Assembly: GCA_028281765.1 (NCBI GenBank)
Contig: JANQJF010000054.1
Location: 1-64,000 of the forward strand
Length of the DNA: 64,000 bases
Reading direction: 5' to 3'
Source: Planctomycetota bacterium
GTDB taxonomy: Bacteria; Planctomycetota; UBA1135; UBA2386
A program made the position numbers and the translations under genes. The notes under the pieces are model-generated. The model was not told where the DNA came from, did not search any database, and saw only the letters and a program-made list of their open reading frames with translations. Of the stretch, positions 53,423 through 62,655 are shown one piece after another; position 1 is the first letter of the stretch, and the number at the start of each line of letters is the position of its first letter.

Positions 53423-54088
53423 CCACGACCTTTCCGGTGTGCCGGGCGTCTCCGAAGCGACGGATCGCGCGAGGGGTGTCCGCGAGCGGAAACGTCCGGT
53501 CCAGGACGACCCGCAGCTTCCCCGCGTCACAGAGCTCACGGATCGCGTTCAAACCGCGGTTCGGCTTCAGCGGTAGCACGCGGAAGCGGCGCCCGAGGAG
53601 CCACCTCGCGAGTGCACCGAACAGCGCGATCCAAAGCAGCCTGCCGATCTGCCCGCCCAGGGTGACATATCGCCCGTCGGTTCGGAGCGAGCGCGCGTAC
53701 GCCAACATCGATCGATCGGTCCTCGCGTCGAGAACGACGTCGAAGCGCTCGCCCGTTCGCGTGAAATCCACGTCTCGGTAGTCGAGGACCTCGTCGTAGC
53801 CGGCGGCGAGCATACTCGGTCGCCCGGATGCACGTCGTCGACGTCGCTCCCGACCGCGACGACGACTCCGGCGACGTCGACGCCCGGCACCTTCACGCGG
53901 GGTCTCCAAAGACCGCACGACAACCGGGTAAGGAAGGGCTTCCCACGGACCAAGCACCAGTCCCAATCGTTGACGGCCGCAGCGCGCACTTGGACCAGGA
54001 CCTCATCGAACCCGGGTACCGGCTCGGATACTTCGCGCACTTCGAGGCCCTCCGGGTCGCCGTAGCGGGTGAGAATCACGGCCTTCAT
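53403..54088 (-). pseudogene. medium-chain dehydrogenase/quinone-reductase-like gene with internal deletion and frameshift
   Basis: The N-terminal half reads MKAVILTRYGDPEGLEVREV ... VDDVHPGDRV, the catalytic domain of NAD(P)-dependent zinc-type oxidoreductases. The C-terminal half, in another frame, reads AGYDEVLDYRDVDFTRTGE ... FDVVLDARTDRSMLAYARSL ... LKPNRGLNAIRELCDAGKL ... DTPRAIRRFGDARHTGKVVV. Between them the family normally has about 75-80 residues including the GxGGVG cofactor loop; these are absent. The junction is near 53811-53825 and the two frames do not match, so a deletion with frameshift is the simplest reading. An assembly error cannot be excluded. Confidence 0.75.
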
Positions 54089-54104
54089 GAGCAGGTCTCG
54101 TTCC

Positions 54105-55715
54105 TCAGCGAGTCTTCAAACGATACACCGCGGCTTCGCTCGCGTTGCGCACGGCCAGAAGGTCGCCCGACAGCGCGAGGTTGTTCCACGTCTTGCCCTC
54201 GAGCGCCGCGATCCGACCGAGCACGTGATTCCGTCGATCGGGACTCGCCTCGATCAAGAGGAGCTCACCCTCCTCGGTGATGAGCAACAGGAGGTCTTCG
54301 ACGAGCAACAGCTGGCCATGGCCGTAGCGCCCCGCCTTCCAAACCCGACGACCGGTCTCGAGTTCGACGCACTCGAGGATGCCGTCCGAGAGTGCGTAGA
54401 CGTACCCAGCCGACACGACGACGTTCGTGAACTTCGTGCGCAGCGAGCGGCGGGTGGCCCAGAGAACGTCGACCCCGAGTGCTCCGTTCGGGTCCTCCAC
54501 GACCGGCGAGAGGCGCAACAGCGCCGCGCCTCGCCCGAAGCCCTTCGAAACCAGGACCCGATCCGGCGGAATCGCACGCGCCTGGGAACAGTTGGCGTCG
54601 CTCGAGGTGCGCCCGGGCCACGCGTGCTCCCAGAGGAGCGTGCCGTAGTCGGGGTCGTGTCCGCTCACGCTGTCCTCGTTGACGATCAGGACTTGATCGG
54701 TCTCAGCGAGTCGCGCGAAGCCGGGCGAAGCCTGGCTCAGTCGTCGCGGGGGCCCCTTCCAGCGCGGAGTGCCGCCGGCCTTGTCGTACGCCACGAGACC
54801 GGCCATTCGCTCCGGAACCCCACCGCCCACCGGCACGATCACGTCGTTCCCGACCACGAGTGGTGAATTGCTTCGGCCGTAGTCGCAGAGCTCCGCCTCG
54901 AGTTCGGGCGTGATCCCGAACTCCGTCGTGAGCTCCTTGCGCCAGATCAGCGACCCGTCCGATCCGTCCAGACACACGAGAATCCCCGTCGCTCCGAGAG
55001 CGAAGACACGACCTTCGTCGATCAGCGGCGTGCTGCGCGGACCGACACCTCCAGCCGGATGATCCTTGCGGGCACCCTCCGCGTGCATCCACAGCAGCTC
55101 ACCCGTCTCGAGCTCGTACGCGCTGACGAGCTCCTTCGCGCCGCGCTGCTCCTGCGTGACGGCGACACCGTTCACGATCGCGAACGCGGACCAGCCCTGG
55201 CCGATCGGCTGCTTCCAGATCAGCTCCGGCGGATGCGCGACCCAGTCGCGATCGAGCCGCACGCCGCGAACCGTGAGGTCGCGACGCGCACCCAGGAAAC
55301 CCGGGAAGTCCGTCGGCGACGTCACGTGGAGATCGACCAGCGATTCTTCCGCGCTCTCCGGGACCGCCAAGTCAGGTATGGCCTCCGGCAGCCATCGCCA
55401 CGAGAAGCTCGGCACCATCGAACCCGTCACGCCCTCGAAGCGAGCGACACAGAAGAAGCCCACGACGAGCAGGATCCCGGCGACGAGCGCTCCGTATCGC
55501 ACGCGAGCGGGCCAGCGGCTGCGCAGGACGAACCACCCGAACCACGCGAGGCCAGACAGCGTGACTCCGAACGCGCTCACGACGTTCTTCACACCGCGGT
55601 CGCCAAACGCATCCACGGACCAGACCCAGACGAGGAAGCCGATCGGCACGAAACAAAACAGCGTGTAACGCCAGCCCGGGACGAAACGCGCTCGAGACCG
55701 TGTTTGTCGCGCCAT
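54105..55715 (-). CDS. PQQ-type beta-propeller membrane protein
   Basis: 536 residues from ATG 55715. Four hydrophobic segments open the protein (YTLFCFVPIGFLVWVWSV, VSAFGVTLSGLAWFGWFVL, YGALVAGILLVVGFFCVA). Then comes a propeller of PQQ-like repeats: ELETGELLWMHAEGARKDHP, CLDGSDGSLIWRKELTTEFG, PDYGTLLWEHAWPG and ECVELETGRRVWKAGRYGHG. It reads like a membrane-anchored extracytoplasmic sensor or scaffold; the Trp docking motifs are partial and no cofactor ligands can be confirmed. A lipoprotein gene with an EF-hand lies just upstream. Confidence 0.78.
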   Translation of the reverse strand: MARQTRSRARFVPGWRYTLFCFVPIGFLVWVWSVDAFGDRGVKNVVSAFGVTLSGLAWFGWFVLRSRWPARVRYGALVAGILLVVGFFCVARFEGVTGSMVPSFSWRWLPEAIPDLAVPESAEESLVDLHVTSPTDFPGFLGARRDLTVRGVRLDRDWVAHPPELIWKQPIGQGWSAFAIVNGVAVTQEQRGAKELVSAYELETGELLWMHAEGARKDHPAGGVGPRSTPLIDEGRVFALGATGILVCLDGSDGSLIWRKELTTEFGITPELEAELCDYGRSNSPLVVGNDVIVPVGGGVPERMAGLVAYDKAGGTPRWKGPPRRLSQASPGFARLAETDQVLIVNEDSVSGHDPDYGTLLWEHAWPGRTSSDANCSQARAIPPDRVLVSKGFGRGAALLRLSPVVEDPNGALGVDVLWATRRSLRTKFTNVVVSAGYVYALSDGILECVELETGRRVWKAGRYGHGQLLLVEDLLLLITEEGELLLIEASPDRRNHVLGRIAALEGKTWNNLALSGDLLAVRNASEAAVYRLKTR

Positions 55716-55723
55716 GCGGAAAC

Positions 55724-56122
55724 TCAATCGCCGCCGGCGGCTGCACGCTTCACGTGCTCGAGGTAGGCATGCGCTTCTTCTTCGGTGATGCTGCCGTCGC
55801 GGTCGACGTCCGCCAGTCGCACCTCCGCGTTGTAGTGCGCGGTCTCGTGGTAGACCCACTCTCCCTGGGCCACGAGAAACGGCATCACGAACGCGTCGTG
55901 ATCCGTGTGCGCCTCGCGATCCGAGCTCCGAAACCCGTCGTGAAACTGCCGCGCAGCCCGCGCGGTCGCGAACCGAACGGCGGTTCGCTTCGACTCATCG
56001 AAATCGGTCTGGCGGGACTCGCCGAGATACAGGCACCCGGAACCGAATAGGGGAAACAGCGCCAGCCCCAGCCCGGCCGCTCGCCGGAGGAGCCATCGCG
56101 CCACATGTCGTCTCTCGCTCAT
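55724..56122 (-). CDS. EF-hand lipoprotein
   Basis: 132 residues with a signal and lipobox (LGLALFPLFGSGCLYLGESR; Cys30). The C-terminus contains one EF-hand-like calcium loop, DVDRDGSITEEEAHAYLEHV, with Asp/Asp/Asp/Ser/Glu ligands. The middle has a conserved Trp/His patch (GEWVYHETAHYNAEVRL). Exported and membrane-tethered. It is 8 nt before the propeller gene on the minus strand and probably in its transcript. Function unknown. Confidence 0.8.
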   Translation of the reverse strand: MSERRHVARWLLRRAAGLGLALFPLFGSGCLYLGESRQTDFDESKRTAVRFATARAARQFHDGFRSSDREAHTDHDAFVMPFLVAQGEWVYHETAHYNAEVRLADVDRDGSITEEEAHAYLEHVKRAAAGGD

Positions 56123-56266
56123 GAATTCACTCTCTTTCGCTCGGAGTCAGCGCAGCGCGACCTCGTCACGTGACTCGACCCGCTGCTGCGAGGCTTCCTG
56201 ACCCAGCGAAAGACGGCGGTTACAGAGAACTCGTCGGTTTTCCGCGAACGGCGCCCCGCGGGCGAC

Positions 56267-58326
56267 TCAACGTCGTACGAGCGAGCATCCGGTCCACCGG
56301 TCGTGCGGACCCCGCGTAGGCCCGAGAACGGCGGCGACCAACCCGAGCAACCACGCCAGCAGGACGATCATCGGGATCCACTCCGAACTCCGAGCGCCGG
56401 CGCCGGCGGCCGCGATGCAGTGGAAGAACACCGCGATCGGGATCGCCCATCCGATCAGCCAGCGAACGAGCAGGCGGACTCGACCGGCCGGCATCCCGTT
56501 CGCATCGACCACACAGAACCCGAAGACGAACTGACCCGGTGTGGTCCGCAACGCGAGGACGGACACGAGTTGCGGCACGGCAGAGCAAGCCCCGAGCAAG
56601 AAGAGGGACAGCACCGGGATCACCCAGATTTCGGGGAGGCCGTGCTCGAAAGCAATCGACCGTCCCGCGGCCTGGTCGCCGACGACGATCAACGAGACGA
56701 CGACGACGATCAGACTCGGCACGGCAAAGAGGGAGGACGCACGGAACGGTCGATCGAGCCGCGCGGGTTTATCCAGGAGCGAACGCAGACTCCCGACGAG
56801 GAACGTGAGTCGCTCGAAGGAGCACTCCGCAAGGCTCTGCAGAGTCGCACGGGCGTGAAGCGGAACCGTGACCGGATCGACCCGCGCCGCGATCTCGTGC
56901 AGGAATCGCTGTTGACCCACGAGGCCCTCGACCGAGACGATCTCCGCAGCTCGAGCGACCTCGGGCCACGGTTCGTCGAGTAGCACGGCGCGCCCATCCG
57001 CAGTGATCCAGACGTGGTCGGGCCCGAGACAGGACGGCAGAGTACCATCCCCGGCGGCAGCGGCGATCTCGGACGCGAGATCGTGGAGCCAGTGACGCAG
57101 ACCTTCCCAAGGCAGTGCACCGTCGCGTTCGACCAGCTCGGGATGCCTTCGAACACGGTGAAGTAGACGACGAACCACGTCGACAGACCGATCCACGCCA
57201 CCACCTGAGTCGCCGATCTCTCGGTGAACAACCTGTCATCGTCGATGTCGATGCCGAAGAACGCGTGCACCGACACCGCCGGCAAGAGCCCGCAGATCGC
57301 GATGTCGAGGAAGCCGGCGAACACGCGGTGCCCCATTGGCGCCGGCGCCGGTCGAGTCGAGCCGAACGGCAGCAGGGCGCTGCGCAGCGCGGCGTAGTCG
57401 GGGTAACGCTGATCCGGCCGCTTGGCGAGACACCGCGCCACGACCTGCGCGAGGTTCGCCGGGACGTCGACGCGCAGTTCGGTCAGGGAGCCCGGCGTCT
57501 CTTCGAGAACCGCGGCCACGACTTCCACCGGGTGGCGCCCCTCGAGCGGCGGCTTGCCAGTGAGCAACGCAAACAGAGTGGCGCCAACCGAGTAGATGTC
57601 GGACCGCACGTCCACATCCCGACCGCGCAGCTGCTCGGGCGACGCGAACGCCGGAGTGCCCATGATCACGCCGGTGCCGGTGAGGTAGGAGTCGTCCTTC
57701 ACCAGCGTGGAAACGGACAGACCGAAGTCCCCGATCTTCACGGAACCGTCCGAGCTGACGAAGCAGTTGGACGGCTTGATATCACGGTGCAACACCCCGG
57801 TAGCGAACACCGCTTCCAGACCATGGATCACGTCGAGCATCGCGTCGACCGCCTCGGGCACGGGGAGCGGGCCTCGCGTCGCGAGCTTGTCCTGAAGCGT
57901 CCCCCGCGCCGCGATCTCCATCGTGATGACGGGACGCCCATCGACTTCCTCCGTTCCGTAGACGTACAGGCTGTTCGGGTGATTCACACCCGCGGCGAGC
58001 CGCCCCTCGCGCAAGAAGCGCTGGCGCGTGTCGGGCGAATCGAGCTCGTGTCCGAGCACCTTCAACGCCACGCGGCGCGCCGTCGCGATCTGCTCCGCCT
58101 CGTAGACGACTCCCATGCCGCCGCTGCCGAGAACCGACAGCAATCGGTAGCCACCGAACTCGCGGGGCAACTCCTCCGATTCCGCCAAATCCTCCTCAGG
58201 CAAATCCTCCTCAGGCGAATCCTCGAGCGCACCTTCCAGCAAACACGCGGGGCAGAGCCGATCCGACGCGCGTGCCGGAATCGACGCGCCACAGTGAGGG
58301 CAGGAGTTCGAACTCGAACGACTCAT
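56267..58326 (-). pseudogene. Ser/Thr protein kinase with membrane domain, broken by frameshift/deletion
   Basis: The N-terminal frame (58326 downwards) has a Cys zinc ribbon (CPHC ... CPAC), an Asp/Glu linker and a full kinase: GSGGMGVVYEAEQ, VALKV (K89), HRDIKPSN (D182), DFG (200-202), APE-like SPEQL, then the first two helices of an RDD-like membrane region ending FVVYFTVFEG. At about 57135-57150 the coding sequence changes frame and continues as HPELVERDGALPWEGLRHWL ... VWITADGRAVLLDEPWPEVA, and then membrane helices to the stop at 56267 (TPGQFVFGFCVVDANGMPAG). The segment that usually joins VFEG to this part in Planctomycete kinases seems to be missing. ECF gene lies just upstream. Confidence 0.7.
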
Positions 58327-58357
58327 GGGGTCGGCGCGGATCGGACCTCGGTCGCGT

Positions 58358-59098
58358 TCAGGAACCGACTCCCCTGAGCGCGGTCACCAGGTAGCGCAGC
58401 TCGTCGTCCACGTCGGAGGGATCCGCAACGGTCTTTGCGATCTCGGCGCGAAGCAGTTCACGGTAGCGCTGCCGGAGCCGGTGCACCGCGACCTTCAAAG
58501 CGCCTTCGGTCATGCCGAGCGTCTCCGCTGTTTCGCCGCGCGCGAGCTCGACGCCGGTGAGACTCCCCTTCAACCCCTCGAACGTCTCGGACTTCCCGTT
58601 CGCTTCCGACTCGGCGCGCAGGGCCTCCATCGCGCGCGCCGTCGACTCGAGCGCCCACTCCCTGTCGAAACCCGCGTCCGGATCTTCGGAGTGCGCCGGT
58701 TCGAGCGCGTATCGCTTCTCCGGATCGAGGGCGTCCAGTTCGAGGACAGGCTCACCGCCGCCGCGCTTGCGAGTCCGGGCGCGACGGGATTCGTTGGCCA
58801 AGAAGTGCTTCATAGCGCCGAGGAGGTAGGACCGGAACCGCCCGCGCGCAGGGTCCGCGGTCGCGAGCCCGTACGTCTCGAAAACGCGGACGAAGAAGGC
58901 CTGCGTCAGGTCCTGCGCCTCGTGCGACGGATGACCGCGGTCCCGCACGAACGCGTAGAGCGGATACCAGTAGAGACGACAGAGCTCCTCGAGCGCTTCG
59001 CGAGCACGAGCGTGGTCTGCTTCGGTCTTGGCCGCCGCCACCAGGCTCCAGTGGGTCGTGTGGAATCCCTTCGGCCCCGGCGCGAGCGGGTCTGTCAT
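58358..59098 (-). CDS. ECF-type RNA polymerase sigma factor (kinase-associated)
   Basis: 246 residues. Region 2: [60 protein letters not shown]. Region 4: [36 protein letters not shown]. This is the long ECF subtype found next to Ser/Thr kinases in Planctomycetes; kinase activity is thought to regulate the sigma factor. The downstream kinase gene (31 nt away) is broken here, so the pathway may be inactive or incomplete. The promoter it reads is unknown. Confidence 0.9.
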   Translation of the reverse strand: MTDPLAPGPKGFHTTHWSLVAAAKTEADHARAREALEELCRLYWYPLYAFVRDRGHPSHEAQDLTQAFFVRVFETYGLATADPARGRFRSYLLGAMKHFLANESRRARTRKRGGGEPVLELDALDPEKRYALEPAHSEDPDAGFDREWALESTARAMEALRAESEANGKSETFEGLKGSLTGVELARGETAETLGMTEGALKVAVHRLRQRYRELLRAEIAKTVADPSDVDDELRYLVTALRGVGS

Positions 59099-59125
59099 GC
59101 GCGCATCGTAACCGCCGGGTGCCGC

Positions 59126-59671
59126 TCAGCGACCCGAACGATCGTCGACCACGACCCAGCGCGGCAGTCGCTGTTTCAGGTACCGGGTCGCCGCGGCGTC
59201 GAACACGTCGCCCGGATCCGCATCACCCATCGCCTCCGCGATTCCGCCGCCGACCCAGCCGACCGCGACGGTACGGCGGCACGCCAACCGCCTCCCGTCC
59301 TCGCTGCGAACGCACGCGACCGCGTCGGAGCCTCCCTCGCCGGCAACGTCGGCAAACGCGACGGTCAGCCCGTTCTCGCGCGCCTCGATCCCGCCGATGT
59401 CGTGGGAGTACACGACGTCGAGGCCACCGGACCCGACCAGCTTCTGGCGCAGGAACTCACGCGTCCCGGGATCGGTCGCCATGGCCTCGGTCAGGCCGCG
59501 CCAAGCCGCCTCGACGGCCTCGGCCTCCTCGGCGGAGACCGTCCGATCGGAGTCCGCCTGGAGGGTGACAGCGCACTCATTGGAGAACGTGAAGCGCCGC
59601 TGCGGCCCGCCGCTGCAGGCCTGGAGAGCGGCGATCAGGGCCAACGGCAACACGACGTGCATGCGATTCAT
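59126..59671 (-). CDS. lipoprotein of unknown function
   Basis: 181 residues with a lipoprotein signal ([20 protein letters not shown]; acylated Cys19). The rest is a single alpha/beta domain ([57 protein letters not shown]). No family recognised. It lies 27 nt before the sigma factor gene on the minus strand and may share its transcript. Confidence 0.75.
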   Translation of the reverse strand: MNRMHVVLPLALIAALQACSGGPQRRFTFSNECAVTLQADSDRTVSAEEAEAVEAAWRGLTEAMATDPGTREFLRQKLVGSGGLDVVYSHDIGGIEARENGLTVAFADVAGEGGSDAVACVRSEDGRRLACRRTVAVGWVGGGIAEAMGDADPGDVFDAAATRYLKQRLPRWVVVDDRSGR

Positions 59672-59808
59672 CGCGAAGGGTTCGTGCGTGGGGGTCCGAG
59701 ATTTCGGATTCGTCGGATGGGATCTGAGGGGAATTGGGAGGTTCGCACCGAGGCCACAGCCTCCCCACGCGCTCGATCAAGACCATGGGACCGTGTCCCG
59801 AACACCGC

Positions 59809-59814
59809 TATCGT
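59809..59814 (+). promoter_or_regulatory. candidate -10 box (TATCGT) for leaderless pyrC
   Basis: TATCGT ends exactly 7 nt before GTG 59822, with no Shine-Dalgarno, which favours a leaderless message. It overlaps the alternative start GTG 59813. Confidence 0.45.
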
Positions 59815-59821
59815 GACCCTC

Positions 59822-60853
59822 GTGGAGCTGACCATCCGACGTCCCGACGACTGGCACGTGCACCTGCGCGACGGTGCCGTCCTGCGGCATACCGTGGCCG
59901 ACTGCGCGCGCAACTTCCATCGCGCGATCGTGATGCCGAACCTCGTGCCGCCGGTCGTGACGACCGCGGACGCCGAGGCCTACCGCGATCGCATCCTCGC
60001 AGCGCGGCCAAAGGGCTCGGACTTCGAGCCGCTGTTGACGCTCTACCTGACGGACAACACCGCAGCCGACGAGATCGAACGCGCCGCGGCGAGTGGATTC
60101 GTCCCCGCGGTCAAGCTCTACCCGGCCGGCGCGACGACCAACAGCGACTCCGGCGTCACCGAGCTCGAACACGTCTGGGGCGCGCTCGAGGCGATGGCCG
60201 AGCACGGCCTCGTGCTCTGCGTGCACGGCGAGGTCACGGTCCGAGAAGTCGACATCTTCGATCGCGAACGCGCGTTCATCGACGAGAAGCTCACCCAGAT
60301 CGTCGGCCGCGTGCCGAACCTGCGCGTCGTGTTCGAACACATCACGACGCGCGATGCCGTCCAGTTCGTCGCGTCGGCCCCTCCGAACGTGGCCGCGACG
60401 ATCACGGCGCACCACCTGCTGCTCGAACGGAACGACATGCTCGTCGGCGGCATCCGCCCGCACTACTACTGCCTGCCGATCCTCAAGCGGCGCGAGGATC
60501 GCGACGCGTTGGTCGCGGCCGCAACGGGCGACGATCCCCGCTTCTTCCTCGGCACGGACAGCGCGCCGCACGCGAAGCACACGAAGGAGGCGCCGTGTGG
60601 CTGCGCCGGCGTCTACACGGCGCGCGACGCGCTCGGGTTCTACGCCGAAGTATTCGACGCGGCGGACAAGCTCGATCGACTCGAGGCGTTCGCGAGTGAT
60701 CGGGGTGCCGACTTCTACGGGCTGCCGCGAAACGAAGACACGGTGACGTTGCGGCGGGACCCCGCGGCGGTTCCGGCCGAACTCGCGTTCGGCGACGAGA
60801 CCGTCGTGCCGCTGCGCGCGGGCAGCGACGTGGCCTGGTCCCTCGCGAACTGA
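59822..60853 (+). CDS. pyrC: dihydroorotase PyrC
   Basis: 343 residues. It cyclises carbamoyl-aspartate to dihydroorotate in pyrimidine synthesis. Class II (E. coli-type) dihydroorotase features: [20 protein letters not shown] (HxH metal site), [39 protein letters not shown] (carbamylated Lys), [51 protein letters not shown]. Start: GTG 59822 (after a TATCGT box) or GTG 59813 (adds three residues). A long upstream open frame is a shadow of the sigma and lipoprotein genes. Convergent with the next gene, 1 nt apart. Confidence 0.95.
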   Translation: MELTIRRPDDWHVHLRDGAVLRHTVADCARNFHRAIVMPNLVPPVVTTADAEAYRDRILAARPKGSDFEPLLTLYLTDNTAADEIERAAASGFVPAVKLYPAGATTNSDSGVTELEHVWGALEAMAEHGLVLCVHGEVTVREVDIFDRERAFIDEKLTQIVGRVPNLRVVFEHITTRDAVQFVASAPPNVAATITAHHLLLERNDMLVGGIRPHYYCLPILKRREDRDALVAAATGDDPRFFLGTDSAPHAKHTKEAPCGCAGVYTARDALGFYAEVFDAADKLDRLEAFASDRGADFYGLPRNEDTVTLRRDPAAVPAELAFGDETVVPLRAGSDVAWSLAN

Positions 60854-60854
60854 A

Positions 60855-61979
60855 TCACCGGCCGCGCAGCCGCCGGATCCGTCCGTCGTGCGCGCCGAAC
60901 CACAGGTCTTGCCCATGCACGGCCGGCGAACTCCACACCGTCGCGCCGACCTCGAAGCGCCACGCGACCGCGCCATTCTCGCGTTCGATCGCGAACAGCG
61001 CGCCGGGCTCTTCGCCGCCCGCGCCGCCGCCACCGACGTAGACGTGCGCGCCGGCGATCGCCGGCGTGCCGAGCACGCGTCCCCCGATGTCGACGCGCCA
61101 CACCTCGCCACCGTCCGCCAGTCGCAACGCGTAGACGTGATGATCGTCCGATCCGACGAACAGCACTCCCCGCTCGACGTCCAACGCAGGTGACGAGAAC
61201 ACCTTGCCGCCGGTCTCGAACCGCCAGCGCTCGATGCCGGTCGCGGCATCGATCGCGTAGACGTGTCCGTCGTCGGAGCCGCAGAACACGACGCCGTCAT
61301 GAATCGCCGGCGAACACCACACGGTCGCGCCGGTCTCGAATCGCCAGCGCACGTCCCCGCTGTCCGCCTCGAGACCGTAGACGAACCCGTCTCGCGAACC
61401 GATCGCGACCAGGCCGTTCGCGAGCGCCGGCGATGACAGGATCTCTCCTCCGGTCGGTGTCTTCCACTGCACTTCGCCCGTCGCCGTGTCCACAGCGTAG
61501 ACGTGATGATCGAACGCGCCAAACCAACACGTCCCTCCCGCGATCGCAGGCGAGGACTGCTCACCACCACCACCGAGCTCGACGGACCAGAGCTTCCCCC
61601 CACTCTTCGCATCGAGCGCGTAGAAACGGTTGTCGTCCGCGCCGAAGTAGACTACGCCATTGACGACCGACGGGGACGCGCGCACCAACCCGTCGACCTC
61701 GAACGACCACAGCTCCTCACCGGTCACGGTATCGAGAGCCCACAGCCGATTCGCGAAGGTGCCGCAGTACAGCACGCCGTCGACCACCGTCGGTGACGAC
61801 TCGACCGCGCCTCCGGTGTCGAACTCCCACACCAGCTCGGGATCGACGATCGTCGTCGCGTCCGAACCGACTCCGGGATGCGTCGGTCCGCCGCGGAAGT
61901 GCGGCCAATCACCGTCGGTGTCGTGCATCGCTCCACACGCGCCCAGCAGGCACGCGCTCCACAGGATTCCGTGTCTCAT
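60855..61979 (-). CDS. PQQ-type beta-propeller lipoprotein
   Basis: 374 residues with a lipoprotein signal (MRHGILWSACLLGACGAMHD; lipobox LLGAC, Cys15). The mature protein is a set of about seven PQQ-like blades: FDTGGAVESSPTVVDGVLYC, GELWSFEVDGLVRASPSVVN, DAATGIERWRFETGGKVFSS, GGEVWRVDIGGRVLGTPAI. The first motif GDWPHFRGGPTHPGVGSDAT is typical of Planctomycete PQQ-binding-like proteins. Exported, probably ligand binding or scaffold; no enzymatic residues can be confirmed. CAGGAG precedes ATG 61979. Confidence 0.85.
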   Translation of the reverse strand: MRHGILWSACLLGACGAMHDTDGDWPHFRGGPTHPGVGSDATTIVDPELVWEFDTGGAVESSPTVVDGVLYCGTFANRLWALDTVTGEELWSFEVDGLVRASPSVVNGVVYFGADDNRFYALDAKSGGKLWSVELGGGGEQSSPAIAGGTCWFGAFDHHVYAVDTATGEVQWKTPTGGEILSSPALANGLVAIGSRDGFVYGLEADSGDVRWRFETGATVWCSPAIHDGVVFCGSDDGHVYAIDAATGIERWRFETGGKVFSSPALDVERGVLFVGSDDHHVYALRLADGGEVWRVDIGGRVLGTPAIAGAHVYVGGGGAGGEEPGALFAIERENGAVAWRFEVGATVWSSPAVHGQDLWFGAHDGRIRRLRGR

Positions 61980-62376
61980 CGCGCAGCTCCTGGCCGTGCC
62001 GCCCGAGACGGATCGGCCGACGGTAGCCTAGAGTTCCGTCGCCGCCCTTCTCCGACGCATTTCTCCATGGGCTGCGCCGAACCCGGCGAGAAGGCTGTCG
62101 GATTTTTCGAGTTCGCGTTTTCGCGCCGAACGAGCGCGGGCTCTCGCCCATGGACATGAGCCACCCACACCCCGAAGTCGCCCTCGCAGACGTCACCTGG
62201 TTGACCGCCCGTAACCGAATCCTTACCCGGCTGGAAAGCCCCCGCAACGGGCCTCCGAGTCGGGGAGAGGGCTCGGACACGATCGACGGGCGTGCCCCCC
62301 GCCGCGTCGAGCGTCCGCTCGGCTGCGGTTCGTCGAGGTCGTTCGCGGCTCGACGAGGTCTCCCGTGTGAGTCGCC
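61980..62376. other. intergenic region, no credible gene
   Basis: About 400 nt between the propeller lipoprotein and a gene remnant. Open frames here are short and Arg/Pro-rich. It should hold the promoter of the lipoprotein gene on the minus strand; I could not place it firmly. Confidence 0.5.
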
Positions 62377-62580
62377 GTGACCGGGGCTCTCACCGGAACC
62401 TTCGACCCGCTCGACACCGCGTGCGCGATCAACACGTTGCGACACTCGCTCACCCTGCCGAGCGACTCGTCGCTGATCGATCTGACGATCTACCAGCAGG
62501 GATACGCGATCGCTCCCGGCGCGAACCCGCTGGGGCTCGTCCTGAGCAACGGTATCGCGTGGACGATCCAGGGCGCATAG
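62377..62580 (+). pseudogene. 3' remnant of a secreted beta-protein gene
   Basis: 67 codons ending HSLTLPSDSSLIDLTIYQQG, YAIAPGANPLGLVLSNGIAW. This resembles the C-terminal end of the exported beta-sandwich proteins common in Planctomycetes (LP-x-DPSL ... YxQ ... DPGANPLG ... SNG pattern), but no signal peptide or N-terminal part precedes it. Most likely a truncated gene. Confidence 0.5.
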
Positions 62581-62599
62581 CCGCCGCCACGCCGCTCCG

Positions 62600-62626
62600 G
62601 GATTGGCAGCAATCCCGTTGATTGCT
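62600..62626 (+). promoter_or_regulatory. overlapping alternative hairpins
   Basis: GGATTG-GCAG-CAATCC (62600-62615) and AGCAATC-CCGTT-GATTGCT (62608-62626) are both perfect and share the CAATC arm, so only one can form at a time. They lie 30 nt before ATG 62656. Attenuator-like or simply a terminator of the upstream remnant. Confidence 0.35.
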
Positions 62627-62655
62627 ATCCTCGCTCTCTGGAAGGAGAGTCGAGT

